Shown here one piece after another: positions 44,224 through 55,262 of a DNA stretch of 64,000 nucleotides. The stretch covers positions 12,501,501-12,565,500 of the forward strand of contig NC_086192.1 in NCBI RefSeq assembly GCF_023053635.1. Reading direction: 5' to 3'. Both the position numbers and the translations under genes were made by a program. The notes beneath the pieces were generated by a model, which saw only the letters and a program-made list of their open reading frames with translations, was not told the origin of the DNA and searched no databases. Positions within the stretch are counted from its first letter, which is position 1, and each line of letters opens with the position of its first letter. This DNA is from Elgaria multicarinata webbii. Taxonomy: Eukaryota > Chordata > Lepidosauria > Squamata > Anguidae.

Positions 44224-44770
44224 AAGGGGCAACTAAAATGATTAAGGGGCTGGAGCATCTCCCCTAGGAGGGAAGGTTAGAACAGTTGGGATTGTTTAGT
44301 TTGGACAAATAGAGGCTAAGGGGAGACCTGATAGAGGTGGACGAAATGATGCCTGGTGTGGAGAATGTGGACAGGGACCCTCTCTCAAAATACTAGAATA
44401 CCATGAAACTGATGGGTGGGAGATCCAGGACAAATAAAAGGAAGGACTTCTTCACAGAGGGCATATGAAACTCACTACCACAAGATGTAGTGAGGGCCAC
44501 CAATCTGAATGGCTTTAGAAGGGGGTTGGATAAATTCCTGGAGGAGAAGGCCATCAATGGCTACTAGCCCTGATGGTTGTGTGCTATCTCCAGTATTTGA
44601 GGCAATCAGCCAGTGTGCACCAGTTGCTGGGGAACATGGGTTGGGAGGGTGCTGTTCCACCACGTCCTGCTTTGTTGGTCCCTAGTCAACAGCTGGCTGG
44701 CCACAGTGTGGACAGAGTGCTAGACTACATGGTCCCAAATCGGTCTGCTCCAGCATGGCACTTATGAACT
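44224..44770 (+). repeat. CR1-like LINE family 2, second copy
   Basis: AAAGGGGCAACTAAAATGATT through the 3' end region; it is in tandem with the previous fragment. Confidence 0.87.
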
Positions 44771-44863
44771 TATTAGTTTCTGTTCAGGCACTGGCCTAAC
44801 TCAAATATCAGCCCTCTTCCCCTTCATCATATGCCATAGAATTTACAGTCTTGCAGTGTTCTT

Positions 44864-45261
44864 TTTTTATTTTAATACTACTTTTATTGATTTTCAAGTA
44901 AGGACAAATACAATAAACACACACAGAGTAAAAGAAAACACTCAACAACAATATAAATGTTCCCACAGCACCACTATAAAAAAGCATGGGTGTTCATTCC
45001 CTCAATAAGCACTTGGTACAGAAAAAGATGCAGGTCAAGTTAGAACCTCTGACCAAAAGGATTCCTGAGTCGTTGGGGGTCTAGGTTCGCCAGGATTCAT
45101 ATTAATAAATGTGAAAAAGTCCAACCAGTTTTCCACAAATGTGTCTGACGTTATTTCTCCTCTTGCTAACCTGCTATGTTGCGTCAACTTATCATTTAAA
45201 GCTAGTTTCCAAATCTTATCAAACCAGCGTTGACGGTCAAAAGGTCTGTCGCTTTTCCAGA
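44864..45261 (-). repeat. L1 LINE, 5'-truncated 3' end with target duplication
   Basis: The minus strand opens with an ORF2 C-terminal string K-I-W-K-L-A-L-N-D-K-L-T and F-V-E-N-W-L-D-F-F-T, then a stop, a short 3' UTR with AATAAA and an A-rich end. The 17-bp flanks AGTCTTGCAGTGTTCTT (44847-44863, 45262-45278) are identical. Confidence 0.9.
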
Positions 45262-45289
45262 AGTCTTGCAGTGTTCTTGAAATCCACTA

Positions 45290-46355
45290 CTTTTTGTGCT
45301 CATGCCGTAGTTACTTAAGCAAGGCTGTGCCACTTATCTAAATGGCTGCTGCACTGGCAGGAGCATCACACAGCTTTTTGAGATTAAATCCATACTTCGG
45401 TTGTAGAACAGTTTTCTCTTAGTAAAAACTGAAAGCAGTGTTCTGGGAAGGCTGACCTCTCTGAGCAGGGGATGCTCTGTATATCGCAACGCTGAAAAGC
45501 AAAAGTGGGGCAGACTTCAGGTTCGTGCCCCCCCCCACTATGTGTCTGAATAGAACCCAGGTCCACCGAATTGAGAAAAAATACGGGTGAGGTAGCGATG
45601 GAAGGAGCTCGATGCAAAATGGTGACTCATGCAACCGTGTCAGTGATTTACCGCAGCCTATGAGCCAGACACTGGAATGACCTGAATATACAAATACAGA
45701 TCTACATCTGTGCTACTACAGTTTGGAAGCTTAAACTTGTGCTGCACAACTCCACAAAGATCTGGTCAATGTCAACCATTTATTATTGGTTTATATTTTA
45801 CAGGTGAAGAATGCTGAAACAGGGGGATAAAGCAATTAGCGCAAGACCAACCACGAAAGAGGTTTCGGTATTTAATCTACCGGGAGTAACAAAATAATAT
45901 CCTTGTTGATTTAATCGTAAAGTACCCAGAGATCTACCAGTAGTTCTCAATCTACTTTTGGAGTACTCTTGTTCCAAAGGGTATAAATGGTTTGCCTGTA
46001 GTTAGCAGTATGTCATGTTCTAACTGCCTGTCAATATTTTAGTCATGAATGTCAACTGACAGAGCCAACTGGTTGGGCTACCTTGATCCAAGTATCTTTC
46101 AGAATGATAGAGTGTGTTTATGCACTCCGGATTCAAAACCTGTTAGAAAAAGTTGATATAAACACCACGTTATATCAAAATTTTGTCACTAAGATTTGTA
46201 GACTCGCTCATCCGATTTAATGAGCATTCCATGCACTGGAAGAGAGGGGGGATTCCCCTATTCCCACCTTTGAACCATCCTGATTGAAAACACCTTGCCT
46301 AAAAGGTCCCACGGGTAACTAATATAATCTCGAATGTGTATATTTAAGGTTTTGG
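45290..46355. other. EIF4H intron 1, nothing recognised
   Basis: No exon, RNA gene or repeat could be supported. Confidence 0.4.
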
Positions 46356-46364
46356 TTTTTCACA

Positions 46365-46705
46365 ATTTATTTATTTATTGCATTTCTATACCGCCCAATA
46401 GCCGAAGCTCTCTGGGCTGTTCACAAAAATTAAGACCATTCGAAGTATAAAACCATAATATAAAATCACAACCAGGATAAAAACAGCAGCGGTGCAGAAA
46501 TACAAATTTAAAATAGCAAAGTTAAAATTGAATTATTTAGACTGTTAAAATACTGGGAGAATTTTACTGGCGTCCAAAAGAAGACAGCGTAGGCACCAGG
46601 CGAACCTCTCTGGGAAGCTCATTCCACAGCCGGGGTGCCACAGCAGAGAAGGCCCTCCTCCTGGTAGCCACCTGCCTCACTTCCTTTGGCAGGGGCTCAA
46701 TAAAT
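46365..46705 (-). repeat. L2-like LINE, 3' end
   Basis: Inverse tail and the R-A-F-S-A-V-A-P-R-L-W-N-E-L-P region. Confidence 0.9.
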
Positions 46706-47184
46706 CTTTTATCACTTGTGGTATTTTAGCAGGCCTTCTCTATTCATTTTCCTTCCAAGTTGGGTGTCACATTGCCTAGATAGTTATTTATTTCCATCTA
46801 TTGGTTCTAGACCTAATGCAGGCAACAGCCTGATGGAACATGCCTCCCACCAGTCCTAGGGAGGAATAGTCTGACTTCATGAAGGGCTACTGTAGAACTG
46901 ACGCTTGTTCGTTTCAAGTCTTGTCTGATTTATCTGCTTTCGTAAGGGCATTCCAAAAGGCTGTCACGTTTATTATTTATACTCTGCTGTCTATGTATAT
47001 GGAGTGTTACCAAAAAAACCCAGATATGACAGGGGCTTATAAACCAAAAGAGACATAAGAAAAGCATCACAGGCATGGAGAAATTGAGGCAAGGATGAAC
47101 AGGGGAAGATTTAAGGCCAGCAGTATGTCATGATGTCAAGCCACCCCACCGAGATATGAGACAATATAAATGTCTGCTGTGCAA

Positions 47185-47650
47185 TCCACAAAAGCTTTAT
47201 TCAGTAAATAGACACTTCTTCATACCTGAAGCTCCAGCACAGGAGCTATTCTCTAAGCTTAGTTAGAATAACAAAGCAGGCCAGTTGCCTATCTATTTCC
47301 TGCTGTGCCTGGCAATGTTTTTACCAGATTCCTCCTTCCAGAAGAGTCTTCAAGCTGTAACCTCTGGCAAGCCTAAAGGACCATTTCCCACCTCCTCTGA
47401 ACTCCGCCCACTGCAGCAGGCTCTGGGATCTGGCAAGGGAGAAGATCTTGAATCTGGGCCTCCTGTTTGATAAGCTCCTAGGAAGGTTCCTCCTTGACTC
47501 CTGGAGAGTCTTGGAGAATTTCCTCTCCTGGTTCCTGTTTTGGCTGGTAGCCTTCAGTCTCCAAGTCTAATTTGAGATCCACACCAGGGAGGCTGAGCTT
47601 GATCCAGTTATGGTGATTACTTAAATTGCATGAATTTTGGCTTAGCCACT
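47185..47650 (-). mobile_element. Possible LTR-element remnant (fossil)
   Basis: The minus strand has AATAAAGCTTTTGTGGATTG, typical of an LTR poly(A) region, and its left end resembles the candidate at 14540. No coding part recognised; broken and old. Confidence 0.3.
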
Positions 47651-47671
47651 ATATGGCGTAGAGATTAGGAC

Positions 47672-47762
47672 AGGCTTCCCCAACCTGGTGCTTTCCAGAT
47701 GTGCAGGACCACAACTCCCAGAATCCTCCAGCCAGCTAATTATGGAAGTCGTAGTCTAACAC
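47672..47762. mobile_element. Foldback hAT-type MITE remnant
   Basis: CTTCCCCAACCTGGTGCTTTCC and ACCACAACTCCCAGAATCC with a partial second arm; a short CR1 family 1 piece (47766-47816, minus) adjoins it. Confidence 0.65.
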
Positions 47763-47959
47763 AAAGAAACATAGAATAGTAGAGTTGGAAGGGCCTTATA
47801 AGGCCATGGAGTCCAACATGTTCAGTGTGACATGGTGTTAGCATAACATGGTTCTCTTTCTCACTCCAGCTTGGGTAGCTCAGACAAACCATGGGTTGTG
47901 TTACATGCAAAGAGGATCAATAAAAAACAAATATCCACAAAAAACATTTAGCCTTTGAT

Positions 47960-48152
47960 GGTTAAATCCACTAAGATGGTTTTAAATGCTTTTAAATTAT
48001 ATATTGCTTTAACTTGGTTCATGGTTTAATTTGTTTTTAACTGTGCATATTTACTGTTTTATACTGTATGCTTTTATCTGTATGCCGCCCTGAGATCTTA
48101 ATGATATAGGGCGGGATACAAATGTTATAAATAAATAAATAAATAAATAAAA
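47960..48152 (+). repeat. L2-like LINE tail variant
   Basis: GTATGCCGCCCTGAGATCTTA, GGCGGGATACAAATG and AATAAATAAATAAA. Confidence 0.75.
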
Positions 48153-48466
48153 CTACAATAAAGCAGCAGAAGGCAGAGCTAAATTAAAATCAAACATATC
48201 TAAAAAGCCTGTGTGAACAAAAAAGTCTAAACCTGATAGCTAAATGGACGTCTCAAAATCAGATTCACGTCGTTTTGCTCCAAAATGAAAGTGAAACTTA
48301 TTCATGACGACTATAGCCACTGTAATTTGCAGTTTTACAAAGGAAGCAGTAACCAGCTCGTCCCATTTCCAAGGGATTTTGCTCTTAAATAAGAACGCCA
48401 GTGAATAGATGCTGAAGGTGTTACACTTTATACTGTACTCTCAAAACTTTACCCCATGCTGTAATC

Positions 48467-48780
48467 TAGGAGGACCGTATGAAAAGGAGGACCGGGCTCC
48501 TGTAACAGTTGTATTGAAAAGGGAATTTCAGCAGGTATCATTTGTATATATGGAGAACCTGGTGAAATTCCCTCTTCATCACAACAGTTAAAGCTACAGG
48601 AGCTATACTACAGTGACCAGATTTAAAAGAGGGCAGGGCTCCTGCAGCTTTAACTGGTGTGATGAAGAGGAAATTTCACCAGGTTCCCCATATATACAAA
48701 TGAAACCTGCTGAAATTTCCTTTTCAATACAACTGTTAAAGATACAGGAGCCCGGTCCTCCTTTCCATATGGTCACCCTA
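48467..48780. mobile_element. Foldback MITE, TAGGGTGACC family, copy 2
   Basis: 314 bp with the same terminal and internal inverted repeats as 21754-22073. The flanks TGTAATC and TGTAATT form a 7-bp duplication with one change. Confidence 0.88.
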
Positions 48781-48799
48781 TGTAATTATCTCCCTTAGG

Positions 48800-49588
48800 T
48801 GAAACATGAACTGAAACGGAAGCTCAAGGTGCTAAATATTCCTTCCCTACAGCAATATTCTACATACAAATTTGAGCATTTCAATTGCCCCACTCCTTCA
48901 GACTCAGGCATAATCATGTTGCCCTTTTCCCCTGACAGACAGACCTTCTTCAGACTCCTCTCTGCCTTTCTTTGTTCCTTTCGCATGCTCACCCACCGTG
49001 AAAAACTACGGATGCTAGAAAGTTTATAGTTTGTGGCAAAAGGACTCCTGACAAGCTGTGATCAGTGGTGATATAGCTCCAAATCATCAGGTCAATGTGG
49101 TGCCTGATAGGTTTTGGGGAAATTATGGGCTACAAACCACCAGGTGGCAAAACATACAACTTTCAGGCATAAATACTGCAGCAGTAAACGTGCATAAATA
49201 CTGCAGGAGCACATAATCCCTCCTATACAACAAGTAGCACAACTAAACAAGTTGCCAGAGGCCTTAAGGCAGGCATTGGCTGGGTTCACACGTAACGCTA
49301 AGCCATGATGGATTGCTAACCACCATGCATTGTAGATAATGCAAATAGCCCACTAAAACCATTCTGCAGCACATGGGGTGTGTCTGGGTGGTTTAATCCA
49401 TCATGGGTGGCAGAACTATCCCACAGCCAACGCACAAACCCGTAATGGGAACCACCAGAAAATAAACCGCCGTGGCTTGGTGTGTTGCGTGGCCGGAAAG
49501 GCCAAAGGTCTCAGCCTCACCAGATTCAAAATTATTCCTTCACCTACTACAGAAACGTAAGCTTCTATTATCTAACCCCCACACTCTA
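48800..49588. other. EIF4H intron 1, unassigned
   Basis: Nothing recognised apart from weak A-rich stretches. Confidence 0.35.
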
Positions 49589-49592
49589 AAAC

Positions 49593-49719
49593 AGCCTTCC
49601 TCAACCTGGGGCGCTCCAGAGGTGTTGGACTGCATCTCCCAGAATGCCCCAGCCAGCTGGCTGGGGCATTCTGGGAGTTGTAGTCCAACACCTCTGGAGC
49701 GTCCCAGGTTGAGGAAGGC
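49593..49719. mobile_element. Foldback hAT-type MITE, near-perfect palindrome
   Basis: The two arms meet at CCAGCCAGCTGGCTGG with almost no loop. They carry TGGACTGCATCTCCCAGAAT and its inverse. The flanks CTCTAAAA and CTCTAACT are a decayed target duplication. Confidence 0.85.
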
Positions 49720-49729
49720 TACTCTAACT

Positions 49730-50595
49730 GGTGTAACCTTCAGTTACACCAGTAACCTTCAATTACACCAGTTTTATTTCCTTTGTATTAGTTCCATGTG
49801 CTCTTTATGTGAAAGGGTCTCCCTTCCACAACCCCCAGACTGCATATTACTAGTCCCTGCTGTAATTCCACAAACTCACAACCTACTTTCCTCTGCTCCT
49901 CATGATCAACACTTAGTTTGCAAGCTCCTTGGGGGACAGACTTCTGTTATTTCGTACTTGCTTTACTCTGTAAAGCAATATTTACATTGGTGGCACTACA
50001 ATCCTTACAAACACTCTAAGCAAACCGGGCCATGGAAAGCAGAAGGGACTAAGAGAGTAGATAAGAGGAGAAAAGCACATTTTATGTCAGAAACATCCAT
50101 GATTATCTAATGGGGAATGCATTCTGAGCACCACACTTCACATAATGCATTTAGCTTATCATTATTAAGGCCTTTTTTAAAAAAGCATCAGAAACCAAAT
50201 AAAAGCTATTACTACCTCTATCAATATAACAATTTTCAATTACTTTCCAGAGCAGCATAGAACAAAATTAGACATACACATGAAGCCCAAGCCTACAATG
50301 ATAGCACACAAAGTTAAAAGCAAGTTAGGAAGAAGACATTTAAAATAAGTTCGAAGCGCAGAAAGAAAATAAGTTCTTATTCAATGATTGCAAACGGCAA
50401 GTCAGTAAAATCACAGTTGAGATTTCAGAACCAGATCTTATTATGAACCCCTTTCATGTATTCTTTACATCCTATACATCACCCCCATTTCCTCCAAACC
50501 TTTTAATGTAGTTTTAGGTAGCAAAATGAAAATCATGGGCAGTGCAAAAGGTTACCCAAATTAACTTTAAAAGCTCCAGTTTTTTAGCTATATAG
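49730..50595. other. EIF4H intron 1, unassigned
   Basis: The repeated TACACCAGT motif at 49735-49770 is the only local structure. A 212-codon open frame covering 49472-50110 crosses the palindrome and looks fortuitous. Confidence 0.4.
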
Positions 50596-50602
50596 GGACT
50601 CA

Positions 50603-50712
50603 AGAGGCAGCTGGACAACCATCTGTCAGGTGTGCTTTAAGGTGGATTCCTGCACTGAACAGGGGGTTGGACTTGATGGCCTTCTAGGCCCCTTCCAACT
50701 CTGCTAGTCTAC
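50603..50712 (+). repeat. CR1-like LINE family 1, 3' end
   Basis: AAGAGGCAGCTGGACAACCATC to CTTCCAACTCTGCTAGTCTA. Confidence 0.87.
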
Positions 50713-50852
50713 CCCCTTCACGTTCTTAACCTGCCTCCCTTGCCAGAGGCTACACCCCACCCTTAATCAAAATCCAGATTCCCTCACCCCTCTCCGTGGC
50801 ATCACAAGCCCCCTCCCCACAAGGCAGAGTTCTTCTTCTTATGAGCCCTCCT

Positions 50853-51300
50853 AACCATACTAGAACCCAAAGGGGTCATCCTGTGAAGCAGATTGGCAGG
50901 AGATTCAGGACAAGATAAAAGGAAGGACTTCTTCACACAGCACATAGTTAGACTATGGAATCTGCTCCCACAATATGTAGTGACAGCCACAAACTGGGAT
51001 GGCTTTTAAAGCAGATAGGACAAATTACATTGTACATTGTAGGTGCTATATAAATAAATAATAGTAATAATAATAATAATTCCTGGAGGAGAAGGCTGTC
51101 AAAGGCAACTAGTCCTGATGGTTATACACTACCTCCAATATCAGAGGCAGTATGCCTGTGTGCACCAGTTGCTGGGGAACATGGGCAAGAAAGTGCTGTT
51201 GCACCTATGTTCTGCTTGTGGGTCCCCGGTTGACAGCTGTGGACACTGTGAGTTGAATGCTCGACCCTCGGTCTGATCCAGCAGAACTCCTCTTATGTTC
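50853..51300 (+). repeat. CR1-like LINE family 2, interrupted by a short tail
   Basis: The copy runs to GGTCTGATCCAGCAGAACTC. A 55-bp ATTGTAGGTGCTATATAAATAA and (ATA)n segment interrupts it at about 51024-51080. Confidence 0.85.
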
Positions 51301-51596
51301 TGACATTCATATGCTTTGTTCATATGCCCCCTCACCTTCTTAACCTGCCTCACTTGACAGGGCCTATCCCCACCACCACATCAAAAACAGGATTATTCTC
51401 CCTCACCCCCTCCTTGGCATCACAACCCCCCTCCCCTAATGACAGGGTTCAGGCCTATCTCATCCTGCTGAGCTTTCCTGTCCTGTGAGATGGAGCTCTA
51501 TGGAGGATTTGACGTTTGGGTAGGAAGGAGAAGAACCTGGATCTCCAGCATGCTTTGAATGCTGTGTAGGGTGGGTGTGTCTGTTTTCCTTTTAAG

Positions 51597-51992
51597 AACA
51601 TCAGAAGTGCTCTGCTGGATCAGACCAAGGGTCCATCTAGTCCAGCACTCTGTTCACACAGTGGCCCACCAGCCATCGGCCAGGGATGAACAAGGCATGG
51701 TGCAACAGCACCCTCCCACCCATGTTCCCCAGCAACTGGTGCACACCAGCTTCCTGCCTCGAATACTGGAGATAGCACACAACCATCAGGGCTAGTAGCC
51801 CTGGATAGCCTTCTCATCCTCCAGGAATTGATCCAACCCCCTTTTCAAGCCATCCCAATGGGTGGCCATCACTACATCTTGTGGTAGCGAGTTCCATAGT
51901 TCCACTCTGCACTGTGTGAAGAAGTCCTTCCTTTTATTTGTCCTGGATCTCCCAGCCATCAGCTTCATGGCATAATGACCCTATTGGGCTCT
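51597..51992 (-). repeat. CR1-like LINE family 2, 3' end
   Basis: AGAACATCAGAAGTGCTCTGC to CTCTAGTATTTTA, the inverse of the family's last 400 bases. Confidence 0.9.
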
Positions 51993-52129
51993 AGTATTTT
52001 AAGTGGAGGGAACAAAAACTCTATGTAGATCAGCAGAAGCCAGAGAAGGGCTTCCATGGCAGGATTGGAGACCCTCCTAACCATAGGCGTTTGTTTAGAC
52101 CCCCACAGAGAGAGAGGTTCTCCCAGGCT

Positions 52130-52985
52130 GCGGTCCCCAACACAGACAGACCACCTCCCTCACCTTCTCCACCTGCCTCTCGCCAATGAAACCCAGGCTA
52201 TGTTCCCCCCTCCACAAACAGACCACCCCTCTCACCTTCTCCACCTGCTTCTCCCCCCCAATAAAACCCAGGCTGCACTCCCCCCCACCCCCTTCTCCTC
52301 CCTCCCCCCCAATAAAAGCCAGGCTGCGGTCCCCCCCACCCCACAGACAGCCTGCCCCCCTCACCTTCTCCTCCTGCCTCCCCCCCAAAATAAAACCCAG
52401 GCTGCTGTCCCCACCCCACAAACAGACCACCCCTCACCTTCTCCACCTGCTTCTCCCCCCCCCCCAATAAAACCCAGGCTGCACTCCCCCCCACCCCCTT
52501 CTCCTCCTGCCTCCCCCCCCAAATAAAACCCAGGCTGCTGCCCCCACCCCCACCCCACAAACAGACCACCCCCTCACCTTCTCCACCTGCTTCTCCCCCT
52601 CCCCAATAAAACCCAGGCTGCACTCCCCCCACCCCCTTCTCCTCCTGCCTCCCCCCCAAATAAAACCCAGGCTGCTGTCCCCCCCACCCACTCCACAGAC
52701 AGCCTGCCCCCCTCACCTTCTCCACCTGCTTCTCCCCCTCCCCAATAAAACCCAGGCTGCACTCCCCCCACCCCCTTCTCCTCCTGCCTCCCCCCCAAAT
52801 AAAACCCAGGCTGCTGTCCCCCCCACCCACTCCACAGACAGCCTGCCCCCCTCACCTTCTCCACCTGCTTCTCCCCCCCCCCCAATAAAACCCAGGCTGC
52901 ACTCCCCCACCCCCTTCTCCTCCTGCCTCCCCCCCCAATAAAACCCAGGCTGCGGTCCCCCACCCCACCCCACAGACAACCTGCC
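52130..52985. repeat. C-rich minisatellite next to the EIF4H promoter
   Basis: The units consist of CACCTTCTCCWCCTGCYTCTC, a C-run, AATAAAACCCAGGCTGC and another C-run. They alternate as half units of about 50-65 bp, over ten times. The minus (EIF4H sense) strand is G-rich with many runs of five or more G. The long open frames here are by-products of the repeat. Confidence 0.93.
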
Positions 52986-53122
52986 CCCTTCCCGCCCTGG
53001 GCATCACAATCCCTCCCCCCGCGCCGCCCCCTCCCCAGGCAGGCCCGAAGCCGCCCCCTCGCCCTCGGCGTGCGCGGGCCCCCCCTCGCCTCCCCGCCCC
53101 CCACCCCGGCGACCCCGCTCAC

Positions 53123-53181
53123 CCGCGTCCGCCCCCGAAGCTGCTGTAGGCCCGGTCGTCGTAAGCGTCGAAATCCGCCAT
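53123..53181 (-). CDS. EIF4H: EIF4H exon 1
   Basis: The start ATG is at 53181-53179 after G-C-A-G-C-A. It codes M-A-D-F-D-A-Y-D-D-R-A-Y-S-S-F-G-G-G-R, nearly identical to human. The donor is GTGAGC. The exon lies in a CpG-rich island. Confidence 0.97.
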
Positions 53182-53252
53182 TGCTGCTCCCGCTGCCGCC
53201 GCCGCCTCAGCCTCCCCCGAGCGCGAGCGAGCGCCGCAGGACCCCGCGCCGC

Positions 53253-53260
53253 TTTATATA
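53253..53260 (-). promoter_or_regulatory. EIF4H: TATA box of EIF4H
   Basis: The string TATATAAA on the minus strand sits in GC-rich sequence 72-79 bp before the ATG. A start site about 25-30 bases on (near 53225-53230) would give a 5' UTR of about 45 nt, G/C-rich and starting in the repeated GCTCGCTC tract. Confidence 0.7.
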
Positions 53261-53585
53261 GCGGTCCACGCGGAGGGGCTGCCCGTCGCGCTGCCTGAAG
53301 CGGAGGGGCCCTCTGCGCCTGCGCGGTGCGGGCGGCGGCGGGGCTGCCCTGGCGGGCGCCTGACCAGAAAGGCCTGGGGAAGAGCGAGCGAGACCAGCCC
53401 CTTCGGCCAGGGAGGGTTGTCTCCAGCCCAGGCGAGGCGTGGGGAGACAGGCCCAGGAAGCACATGCTGGGGCCAGGGGTGGGGTTTCGAAGCGTGTCTC
53501 TCTCTCTCCCCACAATTAATTAATTCCTCCTCATTTGGAATATTGGGGTGAGAAAGAAAAGAAAAAGGCAGCTCAGCCTCTCCTT

Positions 53586-53600
53586 TTTTTTTTTTTTTTA
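53586..53600. repeat. Poly(T) tract
   Basis: A T homopolymer upstream of EIF4H. Confidence 0.9.
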
Positions 53601-53639
53601 CAACTATGGAGGACTAATTATGCAGGTGCATAAAGGAGG

Positions 53640-54095
53640 ATTATAGGCCTTTTCTCTCTCTAAACATGCATAGGATTGTAGGCTTTTGTCTAAACATGCA
53701 TAGGATTGTAGGCCTTTTCTCTCTCTAAACATGCATAGGATTGTAGGCCTTTTCTCTCTCTAATAGGATTGTAGGCCTTTTCTATCTAAACATGCATAGG
53801 ATTGTAGGCCTTTTCTCTCTCTAATAGGATTGTAGGCCTTTTCTATCTAAACATGCATAGGATTGTAGGCCTTTTCTCTGTCTAAACATGCACAGGATTG
53901 TAGGCCTTTTCTCTCTCTAAACATGCACAGGAGTGTAGGCCTTTTCTCTGTCTAAACATGTACAGGATTGTAGGCCTTTTCTCTGTCTAAACATGTACAG
54001 GATTGTAGGCCTTTTCTCTGTCTAAACACGCATAGGATTGTAGGCCTTTTCTCTGTCTAAACATGCATAGGATTGTAGACCTTCTCTTTCTCTAA
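53640..54095. repeat. Minisatellite, unit about 35 bp
   Basis: About thirteen units built on CTAAACATGCATAGGATTGTA and GGCCTTTTCTCTCT. Some units are shortened to CTAATAGGATTGTAGGCC, which suggests recent expansion and homogenisation. It lies 0.4-0.9 kb upstream of EIF4H. Confidence 0.95.
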
Positions 54096-54109
54096 ACTTA
54101 ATACCTGGT

Positions 54110-55130
54110 GTCTCTAGTTATTAAGGATCAGGCATCTGTTGATGGGAAAGACCTCCCTCTCTCTGATTGGGCCGGCGAGTTAAAGAAAAGCAGACGATCC
54201 AAGTGGGATGAGCAGCACCTTTTAATGGCAGTGCTCCTATTCAGGGTTCCAGTGAGCCAGCCACACACTCTTCCAGAATACTCCATTCCTTCCCCTGTAC
54301 CAGTTTTCCATTCCCACCCACACAACTGACACGCAACACTTCCATGGCTATTGAGCTTGTTCAAGACTCATTGGTCTGGTGTGTGTGTGTGCCCGCCCCA
54401 TCAAGTTTATTTTTCCTAATCCTTCTTTTGTACTTCTACAAACTTTGGGGTCCCCCTAGCTATGTTGAATCCTTCCTGTTGTTTCTCAGTGTTTTGGCTC
54501 TATTTATGTTGTCACTCATCACCGGAGTTTGCTGTTGGAGGGAATAACTACGCTAAATGGACCATCTACATGGTCCTTTGCCCCAATCAGTTTTGCCCAC
54601 CTTTTTTTCACCCCATCCAGCCACACCTGTTTACCTGATGGCCAACGCTCTCTGCGTATCAACCTAGCAGACCTTATTCTCCTTTCCTTTATGCCCAAAG
54701 CAGTGGGGACCTCTTGATAGTTATTCTGATTGTTGGCCCCTGTCTGAGACATGATGGCTACAGTTACCTACTTTCTGGCTGAAGTCCTAAGGATTTTTTG
54801 GGAGTGAAATGTCAAATAGGTTTCCTTCTATGCTTGCGCCTGATCCTTTGGTTTTGTTTGACTGAATGTTTAATTGTATTTTAAAAATAAAAATCTCTCG
54901 TCTACTTTCGTCCCACTCATGGGGCTTGTGAGTGGAAAATTGAACAGCACTCTGCCAGTATATGGCATCTGCGGGATTATTGCCCATTTTTTCAGGATGG
55001 AAGCCTACAGAAAGAGAGTGCTCTAGTGATATGCTTTGCCAAAAAAAGCAGAAAGGCATCCCCCCCCCAAAAAAAGAGCACTGATTTGCACCTGTTCAAA
55101 TGGAAATTTATTATTAGTGACTAAATAGAA
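54110..55130. other. EIF4H-MYBBP1A intergenic, unassigned
   Basis: No repeat recognised. A 77-codon minus-strand open frame at 54752-54519 has no identifiable domain. Confidence 0.35.
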
Positions 55131-55135
55131 ATCCA

Positions 55136-55181
55136 GTACATCTCACCTTAGTGAGGAAGGCTGTAACCAGGTGAGATGTAC
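55136..55181. repeat. 13-bp perfect inverted repeat (hairpin)
   Basis: GTACATCTCACCT (55136-55148) pairs with AGGTGAGATGTAC (55169-55181) across a 20-base loop, just upstream of the orphan exon-like frame. Confidence 0.85.
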
Positions 55182-55262
55182 ACCTGCTGCTCTGTCTGCT
55201 GTCCAGGTGCTAAGTGCTGACGGGCAACTCCAAGGCCCATCTGCCTGCTTTTCCTCCTGCAG

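Larger units (their letters stand above)
53000..53420. promoter_or_regulatory. CpG island over EIF4H promoter and exon 1
   Basis: The segment is strongly GC-rich with many CpG dinucleotides, unlike the AT-rich surroundings, and covers the TATA box, first exon and start of intron 1. Confidence 0.75.

Noticed and set aside
49472-50110. 212-codon open frame on the + strand
   Set aside because: It crosses the foldback palindrome, has no domain and no coding bias, and lies inside EIF4H intron 1.
52198-53122. Long Gly/Trp/Phe-rich open frames on the minus strand
   Set aside because: They are translations of the C-rich minisatellite and shift frame with each unit; no conserved protein is visible.
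53640-54095. CRISPR-like array
   Set aside because: Units are contiguous tandem copies without unique spacers, and the window is vertebrate DNA.
54519-54752. Minus-strand frame rich in Arg/Lys as a retroelement gag piece
   Set aside because: No zinc knuckle or other landmark and no flanking repeats; left unassigned.
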